Below are positions 44,593 to 52,600 of a stretch of 64,000 bases of DNA, piece after piece. The stretch's first letter is position 1; the number at the start of each line of letters is the position of its first letter. Below the pieces are notes generated by a model. That model had not been told where the DNA came from, did not search any database, and worked only from the letters and a program-made list of their open reading frames with translations. Origin of the DNA: Bacteroidota bacterium. Lineage in GTDB: Bacteria > Bacteroidota > Ignavibacteria > UBA10030 > SZUA-254. The stretch is taken from positions 193,073 to 257,072 of the forward strand of contig DATDFQ010000015.1 of NCBI GenBank assembly GCA_036522515.1, read 5' to 3'. Position numbers and translations under genes: made by a program.

Positions 44593-46692
44593 TTAACCCC
44601 CGCCACGGGCGGAGAGTTCCCGGACTTTGTCGAAGCAGCGCTGGGCTTCGGCCTTCTCCCCCTTCGACTGGTACGCAAGACCGAGGTTCTGGTAGACTCG
44701 TGTGCTTCTCGGATCGACGTCGAGGGCCTTCCGGAACACGCCGATGGCGGCGTCGAAATCTCCCTTCAGGGCGTACGCTGTTCCGAGATTGTTGTACCCG
44801 TCGAGGTTGCCCGGGTCGACTGCCACCGCCTTTTGCAGGTAGACGATCGCGGTGTCGAACTCTTGCTTCTCTTTTCCGTAGATCATCCCCAGCTGCGTGT
44901 ACGCCTGAGCGCCGGAGGGATTCGCCGCAATCGCGCTCTTCAGATCGGCGATGGCGGAGTCGATCCTGCCGGTATTCTGGTGGATCAACCCCATCTGGTA
45001 ATACGCGTCGTCGTTTCCGGGATCCACCGTCGCGAGTCTCCGGAGCGTCTCGAGCGCTTTTTCATACTGCTTTGAATGGAGATAGACCACCGCGAGGTTC
45101 TTATACGCGTCGCTGTAACCCTGCCGGGCGGCGATCGCCTTTTCGTAACACCCGATCGCCTCCCGGTCGTTCGTGTCGCGCTGGTAGTAGATATTCCCCA
45201 TGCTGAACCACGGTTCCGAGTAGGTGGGATGGATCTCGACCGCCCGTTTCAGATGCAGAAGCGACTCATCGACCATCTTGCGTTTTTTGGCGGGGTCCGT
45301 TTCATCGGCCGAGAGCCGCAGCAACTCCCCCCCGAGCGCGTTATGGACCTTCGCGCTGTTGGGAGAGGCGGAGACGTCGGTCGCAAAAAGCGTAAAATTG
45401 TCCTTCCACGCGGGGTTGCGGTCCACGGTCTTGAACCCGTACGCCCCGAGTATCGCCACGGCGGCCGCCGCCAGAACGGTCCTGGCGTTGGCGGCCGGAA
45501 TCCGGCGGGAGAGCTGCACGAGCAGCCAGCCGAGGAACAGGCAGAAACCGACCGAAGGGAGATAGAGGAAGCGTTCCGACATGGTCGTGCCGACCGGAAG
45601 AAAGATGTTGGAGACGACCGAAAGCGTCGCCAGGTAATAGAGGATCACGAACGCGGGGAGCCGCTTCTTTGAAAGAGCGGCGAGCGCGTAGATCCCGAGC
45701 GCCAGATAGACAAGAAGCGGGATGATCGCGGCGGGGCTGTCCCACCCGATGATCGGGATCTGGTTGTAATAATAATCGTGGCTCAACGGATGCGGAAACA
45801 GGAGGAGCAGGAGATACCTTCCCAGGATGGAGGAAATCGTCGCAAATTTCTGTGACGTGCCGGCATAGACGAACGCGTTGTTGAGAACCTCCGTGATGTC
45901 GCCCGACTCGGCGCCCCCCGCAAAATGCGACCTGAGGGCGAGAAAGACGACCGCGATGACCGCCAGCGGAGCCATCCAGAGCGCCAGCTTCTTCGGAGAG
46001 GAGTTCGTGAAACAGAACAGTGCGAGCGGGATCACGGCGAGATAGGTGATCGCGTTCTCCTTCGAGATCAGCGCGAGAAAGAACGCCAGTGGCGTGAGCG
46101 CGGCGTAGAGAGTTCTCCTTGTCGCGACGAACTCGAGTAGCAGGTAGAGCGCCAGCAGGCAGAACAGGAGACAGAGGATCTCGTCCCTTCCCTTGATGTT
46201 GGAGACCACTTCGGTGTGGACGGGATGCGCGATGAAGAACGCCGATGCGAGAAAGGGGACGGTCATCCACCAGGCGTCCGCCCGGGAGGTCTTCAACAGC
46301 CTGCTCAGGACCACGAACATCAGGACGCCCGTAAGCGCGTAGAGAAGAATATTGAGGAAATGGCTGATGTGGGGGTTGCCTCCGAAGAACTCCTGCTCGA
46401 TCGCGAACGTGACGATCGAGAGCGGACGGTATCTCCCCCCCGAAACCAGGTCCTTGTTTTTTCCGAAGAAACCGGTGAACGCGTCGGTGGTGAGGATGTC
46501 GGGGATCCCCTTGATCCCCTGCTGCGTGAAGGTGTCCTTCGTGATGACGATGCCGTCATCCAGGACATACCCGTTTTGAATGCTGTTTGCGTAGAGAAGA
46601 AACGCGAGCGCCGCGAGGGCGGCCGCCGGAAGCAGGAAGAGGGTTCGCCCCGCCCCGGGAACGACCTTTTGGGGGCCGGGCTTCTTACTCAC
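44593..46692 (-). CDS. TMTC-like membrane protein with C-terminal TPRs (3)
   Basis: A 699-residue paralogue, the most divergent of the three. It starts with GTG overlapping the stop of the GT2 gene by eight bases. Membrane part ~15-430 has G-Y-V-L-D-D-G-I-V, G-G-R-Y-R-P-L-S-I, F-I-A-H-P-V-H-T-E-V-V-S-N-I-K-G-R-D-E, which is closest to the animal TMTC consensus (R-P-L and H-P-V-H-x-E-x-V). About six TPRs fill ~445-690, one with an insertion (Y-Y-Q-R-D-T-N-D-R-E-A-I). Coupling to the GT2 gene suggests it uses the lipid-linked sugar that enzyme makes. Confidence 0.8.
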   Translation of the reverse strand: MSKKPGPQKVVPGAGRTLFLLPAAALAALAFLLYANSIQNGYVLDDGIVITKDTFTQQGIKGIPDILTTDAFTGFFGKNKDLVSGGRYRPLSIVTFAIEQEFFGGNPHISHFLNILLYALTGVLMFVVLSRLLKTSRADAWWMTVPFLASAFFIAHPVHTEVVSNIKGRDEILCLLFCLLALYLLLEFVATRRTLYAALTPLAFFLALISKENAITYLAVIPLALFCFTNSSPKKLALWMAPLAVIAVVFLALRSHFAGGAESGDITEVLNNAFVYAGTSQKFATISSILGRYLLLLLFPHPLSHDYYYNQIPIIGWDSPAAIIPLLVYLALGIYALAALSKKRLPAFVILYYLATLSVVSNIFLPVGTTMSERFLYLPSVGFCLFLGWLLVQLSRRIPAANARTVLAAAAVAILGAYGFKTVDRNPAWKDNFTLFATDVSASPNSAKVHNALGGELLRLSADETDPAKKRKMVDESLLHLKRAVEIHPTYSEPWFSMGNIYYQRDTNDREAIGCYEKAIAARQGYSDAYKNLAVVYLHSKQYEKALETLRRLATVDPGNDDAYYQMGLIHQNTGRIDSAIADLKSAIAANPSGAQAYTQLGMIYGKEKQEFDTAIVYLQKAVAVDPGNLDGYNNLGTAYALKGDFDAAIGVFRKALDVDPRSTRVYQNLGLAYQSKGEKAEAQRCFDKVRELSARGGG

Positions 46693-47440
46693 TTCTGGCG
46701 GGGAAGAGCCGCGACCGGACGAGGTTCATTTTCGCGAGGCGGAATGCCATCGCGGTCGAGAGGCATCCGAAACCGTACTTGATGCTCCTCGAAAGGTTGA
46801 TCGAAGAAGCCTCGGTGAAATATTTTGTCGGACAGGTCACCTCGGCGATCGTGTGCCCCAGCCAGAGAATCTGCACGAGCATCTCGTTGTCGAAGACGAA
46901 ATCGTTCGAATTATTCTCCAGCGGAAGCTGCTCCAGAAGGTCTCGGGAGAAGGCCCTGAACCCGGTGTGGTATTCGGAGAGCTTCGCCCCGGTGAGCATG
47001 TTCTCCGCGAGCGTGAGGAAGCGGTTTGCGACATATTTCCAGACGGGCATCTTCCCTTTGAGGGCGTACCCCCCGAGGATCCTTGAGCCCAGGACGCAGG
47101 GATAGAGGTCGTTCCCGATGATAGACACCATGGCGGGGATGAGCTTCGGGGTGTACTGGTAGTCGGGATGAACCATGATCACGATCTCCCCCCCTTCCTC
47201 CAGGGCGAGCCGGTAGCACGTTTTCTGGTTCCCCCCGTAACCGAGGTTGACGGCGTGCGCGTGCACCCGGACCCGGTCGAGCGTCTTTGCGATCGCCGCG
47301 GTCTCGTCCCTGCTCCCGTCGTCCACGACGATCACCAGATCGACGACCCCCTGCTCCATCACCTCGTCGTACGTTTTGCGCAGCGTTTTCGCGGCATTGT
47401 ACGCGGGCATGACAACCACGACCTTTTTTCCTTTATACAT
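46685..47440 (-). CDS. Glycosyltransferase family 2, polyprenyl-phosphate mannose/glucose synthase-like
   Basis: A 251-residue soluble GT-A enzyme of the DPM1/DPG-synthase type. Start at ATG 47440. Motifs: V-M-P-A-Y-N-A-A-K-T-L, the nucleotide-binding V-V-D-D-G-S (D40, D41), N-L-G-Y-G-G-N-Q, the metal-binding H91-P-D93, and G-S-R-I-L-G-G. No C-terminal membrane helices, so it works at the membrane surface. It would load a sugar from a nucleotide donor onto polyprenyl phosphate. It heads the operon with three TMTC-like proteins, the class that uses such lipid donors. The sugar cannot be told. The promoter suggests a leaderless mRNA. Confidence 0.88.
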   Translation of the reverse strand: MYKGKKVVVVMPAYNAAKTLRKTYDEVMEQGVVDLVIVVDDGSRDETAAIAKTLDRVRVHAHAVNLGYGGNQKTCYRLALEEGGEIVIMVHPDYQYTPKLIPAMVSIIGNDLYPCVLGSRILGGYALKGKMPVWKYVANRFLTLAENMLTGAKLSEYHTGFRAFSRDLLEQLPLENNSNDFVFDNEMLVQILWLGHTIAEVTCPTKYFTEASSINLSRSIKYGFGCLSTAMAFRLAKMNLVRSRLFPARSE

Positions 47441-47447
47441 GGGAGCC

Positions 47448-47476
47448 AAGATACGAAAGTGGATGGCCGCAGTCAA
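47448..47476 (-). promoter_or_regulatory. Predicted promoter of the GT2-TMTC operon (near leaderless)
   Basis: Minus-strand TTGACT (47471-47476), 17 bases, TATCTT (47448-47453). The -10 box ends seven bases before the ATG, so the transcript would start within one or two bases of the start codon. No ribosome site is present. Confidence 0.65.
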
Positions 47477-47489
47477 CACGGCGGGTCCT

Positions 47490-47617
47490 TCCGCAGGCTA
47501 CCGAGCCCGAGGAATCGGTAGGCGCGACCTTCAGGTCGCGTACGGTCTAACGCAGGCTAAAGCCTGCGCCTACCGAGCCCGAATCATCGGTCGCGAAACG
47601 ACCAGGCCCGAGGCAGC
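47490..47617. repeat. Interspersed palindrome cluster, family A, copy 5
   Basis: GCGACC-TTCA-GGTCGC (47524-47539) and CGCAGGC-TAAA-GCCTGCG (47551-47568), with tails CTACCGAGCCCGAGGAATCGG and CTACCGAGCCCGAATCATCGG in parts, and a degenerate TCGCGAAACGACC at the end. It lies between the GT2 operon promoter and the next gene. Confidence 0.85.
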
Positions 47618-47627
47618 TCATGAACGG

Positions 47628-47653
47628 CGAGGGGAGCCGGAAGGCTCCCCTCG
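47628..47653 (-). terminator. GC-rich hairpin after the 47676 gene
   Basis: Perfect 11-base stem CGAGGGGAGCC/GGCTCCCCTCG with loop GGAA. No T-run follows on the minus strand, so it may terminate poorly or stabilise the 3' end. Confidence 0.5.
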
Positions 47654-47675
47654 TGAAGAAAGCGGGATCTGGATG

Positions 47676-49493
47676 CTACTTCATGAGGATCAGTTTTTTC
47701 ACCTGCGAAAATTCCCTCGCCGTCGATCGAGACGCGGCGCGAATCCTGTAGAGGTAGACCCCGGAGGGGAGCGGCGTTCCGAAGCCGTCCGAGCCCTTCC
47801 ACTCCACCGATTGATATCCGGCGGCAACCGTCCCGTGCAGAAGGACCGCGACCGTCTGCCCGAGCGTGTTGGTGATCGTCAGATCGACCATGCTCTCCTC
47901 CGGCAGGTCGAACGAGATCTTCGTCGCAGGGTTGAACGGGTTGGGATAGTTCTGGCCCAGGGCATATTCGGTGGGGAGATTCCGGACGGAACCCGGCGCA
48001 CGAACCTCGCCCGGCGCCGGAGGCGGGAGCTCGTCGGTTCTCAGGCGCGAGACGTCGGTGAGCATCGCCCTCGGAGTGTTCGGATCGGCCGTCGACCGGA
48101 GGGTGACGGTGCAATTCTGTCCGACCCGCATCCAGTAGCCCTGTCCGGGTTTGAGTGTGGTCGCCGCAAAATACGATCCGTTGTAGCCGAAGACAGACTG
48201 GATGGATCCCGGCGGATTCTGGACGAGGCTGCCCACGGCGATTTCCCTGCTGATCGCCCCGATGAGATTCCAGGGCGGAGTCAGGTTGATGGTCAGGCTG
48301 TCGACGGAAGTACCGGCGACATTGACGGTCTGCGCCCCCGAGAACTTCTCCCAGTATCCCCGCCCGAGAGACAGGCTGTCCGCGAGAAGGTAACCCGAGC
48401 CGGCGACATAATAAAAGGCCGGGGTTACCGCCGTCGGGAAGAGGAGGCTCTTGGTGCCGTTGACGCCCGCGAGCGGCACCGAGACCAGGTTCCACAAATC
48501 GTTGACCGCGAGCCCGCGCCTGAGAAGGAGCGGCCCGAAATTATTCCTGATGACATTCCCTCCTCCGCCCGATATCCATGCCCCCTCTCCGGGACGGACA
48601 GTGATGTCGTCGAGCTCCAGGAACGCGCCGGACGATTCCGGCGCCCAGACGCTGCCGCCGTTCGTGGTCTTCAGGAGCGTGCCCGCCGAGCCGACCACCC
48701 AGCCGGTCGTCGGGCTGAGGAATCCCAGACCGAGGAGCGCCACGCTCGCGTTGCTCGATTGGGGGATCCAGGAGACCCCGCCGTCGGTCGATTTCTTGAT
48801 GACTCCCACCGCCGCCGTATCGAACCCGTACCCCACGTACCAGCCGGTTTGATGGTCTACAAAGCGGACGGCATCGATATCCTCGTTCCCGTCAACACCG
48901 TTGGTTTGAGGCGTCCAGGTGGCGCCGCCGTCGGTCGTCTTCACGATTGCACCGGGAAGAAGTCCGCTCGCCCAGCCGGTCGACGCATCGACGAAGGAAA
49001 CGGATTCCAGGCACGAGATCACGCCGGATTCCTGGGTGTTCCAGCTCTCCCCCGCGTCGGTCGTATTCAAAATCAGGCCGTTGAACCCGACCGCCCAGCC
49101 CAGGGTCGGGGAGACGAACTGAACGGAGGAAAGGATCCTGCCGGTGTCTTTGATCGCCCAGTTCGCGCCGCCGTCGGTCGTTTTCAATATGATGCCTCCG
49201 CCGCATCCGTCGCATCCCCCCGTGATCCACCCGCGAAGCGAATCGATGAAGAAGACGCTTTCGAGCGGCTCGCTCGTTCCGCTGATCTGAGGAGCCCAGT
49301 TAATCCCGGCGGACGTCGATTTCAGGATCGTCCCCTCGTCGCCGACCGCCCAGCCGGTGGTCGCGTTCACGAATGTAATGCCGTGGAGCGTTTCCGTCGA
49401 GCCGGGAAACTGGGTTTCCCAGGTGTTCACCTGGCCGACCATCGTAGAGAGGGTCATCAAAGAACTCATCCAGAGTATGATAGCTGTCCGCAT
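47676..49493 (-). CDS. T9SS cargo: YCF48-like propeller with paired WNL/GYW domain
   Basis: A 605-residue protein with signal peptide (cleavage near S-T-M-V-G-Q). Residues ~22-320 are YCF48-type blades (G-W-A-V-G-x-x-G-x-I-L-K-T-T). A module with two W-N-L-(V/I)...G-x-G-Y-W motifs (W-N-L-V-S-V-P-L...G-R-G-Y-W and W-N-L-I-G-A-I...G-Q-G-Y-W) spans ~340-490; this pair is common in secreted proteins of the superphylum and has no known function. A Pro-rich linker and a type-A sorting domain (G-Q-N-Y-P-N-P-F-N-P to K-K-L-I-L-M-K) end it. It is the most divergent of the five propeller proteins. The region just upstream is AT-rich, but no clear promoter was found. Confidence 0.88.
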   Translation of the reverse strand: MRTAIILWMSSLMTLSTMVGQVNTWETQFPGSTETLHGITFVNATTGWAVGDEGTILKSTSAGINWAPQISGTSEPLESVFFIDSLRGWITGGCDGCGGGIILKTTDGGANWAIKDTGRILSSVQFVSPTLGWAVGFNGLILNTTDAGESWNTQESGVISCLESVSFVDASTGWASGLLPGAIVKTTDGGATWTPQTNGVDGNEDIDAVRFVDHQTGWYVGYGFDTAAVGVIKKSTDGGVSWIPQSSNASVALLGLGFLSPTTGWVVGSAGTLLKTTNGGSVWAPESSGAFLELDDITVRPGEGAWISGGGGNVIRNNFGPLLLRRGLAVNDLWNLVSVPLAGVNGTKSLLFPTAVTPAFYYVAGSGYLLADSLSLGRGYWEKFSGAQTVNVAGTSVDSLTINLTPPWNLIGAISREIAVGSLVQNPPGSIQSVFGYNGSYFAATTLKPGQGYWMRVGQNCTVTLRSTADPNTPRAMLTDVSRLRTDELPPPAPGEVRAPGSVRNLPTEYALGQNYPNPFNPATKISFDLPEESMVDLTITNTLGQTVAVLLHGTVAAGYQSVEWKGSDGFGTPLPSGVYLYRIRAASRSTAREFSQVKKLILMK

Positions 49494-49567
49494 GGGTGTC
49501 GTCCTCTGTTGTGGGGCTATAATATAATCAGAATTTTCGAAAAAATGGAAATTCTCAACCTGTCACA

Positions 49568-49601
49568 TAAAAATGGGGTGAGCCGGACAGACTCACCCCA
49601 T
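49568..49601 (-). terminator. Rho-independent terminator of adhesin paralogue 1
   Basis: Ten-base stem ATGGGGTGAG/CTCACCCCAT (49573-49582, 49592-49601), followed on the minus strand by a T-run. Confidence 0.85.
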
Positions 49602-49624
49602 GTATTCCTCATGCCTGACAAAGA

Positions 49625-52600
49625 TTACTTCATCAGGACCATCTTCATCACGTCGTGGAACTCTTTCCCGCTCGTCGTGGAGGTCGCCTGCAGCCGGTAC
49701 ATGTAGATTCCCGACGGCAGCGCATCGCCCGCATGATTCGCCGTGTTCCACTCGACCGACTGGTAACCCGCTTCCATCATTCCATCCACCAGGGTGGCGA
49801 CTTCCTGCCCGAGGATATTGAACACGCTCAACCTGACGGTGCTGGCTTCCGGCAGATCGAACTTGATCTGCGTGGTCGGGTTGAACGGATTCGGATAGTT
49901 CGAATGGAGAGCGTACTCAACCGGTGTTCCGGCGCTCATCTCCGAAGCGTCACGGAGGCCCGAAGTTCCAACCACCGGACCCGCGGCACAACCCGGAACC
50001 GCCGAGATGCTGTCGGCGGATAGACCGTCGAACGAGCCGCCGACCTTCGAGATGAAGTTGTACTGGCACGTCGGAGGAGCACCGCTGTAGGTGCCGCCCT
50101 GGATCGATTTGACGTCGTACTTCACCGAGATGATGTAGCTCGCACCCGGCGTCGCGCCCGTGATGCAGACGCGTCCCTGACCCGGCGTGATTTCGCTTCC
50201 CTGACGCAGCTTCGCGCAGCCGTCGGTATAGAGGTAGATCTGGTTGCCCTGCTGAATCCGGGCGTACTTGAAGCTGCTGCATGCCTTCGTCTGTACGATA
50301 TCGACGCAGAAGCTGGCGCTCGGAGCCGTCACCCTCGTCCAGTAGAAGAAGACGCCCGGTGTCGCCGTGCCGACAACCCCGCTCGCCGGTTTGTAGCAGA
50401 GGGCGTTGAGCCGCTGCGCTGTGCCGCTGGTGAAGTCGGAGCAGGTCGTCTGTGTCGGGAAGATATGCCCGCCGCAGGTCGTCTTCAACGTCAGCGTGCC
50501 CGAGCCGGAGCCCGTGCAACCCTTCGTATCCGTCACCGTGACGCTGTAGCTTCCGGCAGAGCTGACCCTGATCGTCGAGGTCGTCGCGCCGGTGCTCCAG
50601 GAGAAGGTCGAAGCGCCGGTGCCGCCCGAGGGCGTCGCCGTCATCGTCGCAGAATCGCCCGGACAGATCAGCGCGTCGTTAACAGATACCGTCGGATTCG
50701 GATTGACCGTCAGAGTGCCCGAGCCGGAGCCCGTGCAGCCCTTGCTGTCCGTTACGGTCACGCTGTAGGTTCCAGCAGTGCTGCCGCAAAGCGAGGACGT
50801 TGTCGCGCCTGTACTCCACACAAATGTCACAGCCCCAGTTCCACCAGATGGTGTGGCTGTAAGGCAGACAGGGAGAATGCTTGCGCAGGCTTCAACGCTA
50901 TTGACCGAAACGGTCGGATTCGGATCGACCGTGAGCGTGCCCGAGCCTGAGCCTGTGCAGCCCTTGGTGTCGGTCACCGTCACGCTGTACGTGCCCGCAG
51001 TGCTCGTGCTGATCGTCGAAGTCGTCGCGCCGGTGCTCCACGCGAAGGTCTTGGCGCCGGTCCCGCCCGCCGGAGTGGCGGTCAGGGTGGCAGGCAGAGC
51101 GCTTGCGCAGGCTTCGACATTCGCAACAGTCACAGTCGGATTCGGATCGACGGAGAGCGTACCCGAGCCGGAGCCCGTGCAGCCCTTCGTGTCCGTCACC
51201 GTTACGCTATACGTTCCGGCAGTGCTCGTGCTGATGGTCGAGGTCGTCGCACCCGTGCTCCAAGCAAAGGTGACTGCGCCTGTCCCACCGGAAGGCGTCG
51301 CGGTTAACGTCGCGGGAAGCGTGCTTGCGCAGACTTCCACGTTACCGACCGAAACTGTCGGATTCGGATCGACCGTGAGAGTGCCCTCGCCCGAGCCCGT
51401 GCAGCCCTTCGTATCGGTTACCGTCACGCTATAGGTGCCGGCAGTGCTCGTGCTGATCGTGGAAGTCGTCGCGCCCGTGCTCCACGCGAACGTCTTTGCG
51501 CCCGTGCCGCCGGCCGGCGTGGCCGTCAGCGTGGCAGGAAGCGTGCTTGCGCAGACTTCAACGGCTGCGATGGAGACGGTCGGATTCGGATCGACCGTGA
51601 GCGTGCCCGAGCCGGAGCCCGTGCAGCCCTTCGTATCCGTCACCGTTACGCTGTAGGTGCCCGCAGTGCTCGTGCTGATGGTCGAGGTCGTCGCGCCTGT
51701 GCTCCATGCAAAGGTCGCGGCGCCTGTTCCGCCGGCCGGTGTTGCGGTCAGTGTCGCTGGCAGCGTGCTGGCGCAAACTTCCACGTTGGCAATCGAGACA
51801 GTCGGATTCGGATCGACCGTCAGAGTGCCTTCGCCGGAGCCCGTGCAGCCCTTCGTGTCCGTCACCGTCACGCTATACGTGCCGGCAGTGCTCGTGCTGA
51901 TGGTCGAAGTCGTCGCGCCCGTGCTCCATGCGAAGCTCTTCGCGCCGGTGCCGCCGGCCGGTGTGGCCGTCAGCGTTGCAGGAAGCGTGCTTGCGCAGAC
52001 TTCAACGGCTGCGATGGAGACGGTCGGATTGGGATTGACCGTCAGGGTGCCCTCGCCGGAACCCGTGCAACCCTTTGTATCCGTTACGGTTACGCTATAG
52101 GTGCCCGCGGTGCTCGTGCTGATCGTCGAGGTCGTCGCTCCCGTGCTCCAGGCGAACGACTTCGCGCCCGTGCCGCCGGCCGGTGTGGCCGTAAGCGTGG
52201 CCGGAAGCGTGCTTGCGCAAACTTCGACGTTTGCAATCGAAACCGTCGGATTCGGATCGACGGTCAACGTGCCCTCGCCGGAGCCCGTGCAGCCCTTCGT
52301 ATCGGTTACAGTCACGCTGTAGGTGCCGGCTGTGCTCGTGCTGATCGTCGAGGTCGTCGCGCCGGTGCTCCAGGCGAACGACTCCGCGCCTGTGCCGCCG
52401 GCCGGTGTGGCCGTCAGCGTCGCAGGCAGCGTGCTTGCGCAGACTTCGACGTTTGCAATCGAGACCGTCGGGTTCGGATTCACCGTGAGCGTGCCCGTGC
52501 CGGAGCCCGTGCAGCCCTTGGTGTCGGTGGCCGTCACGCTATACGTCCCCGCCGTGTTGACGCTGATCGTCGAGGTCGTGGCGCCCGTGCTCCACGAATA

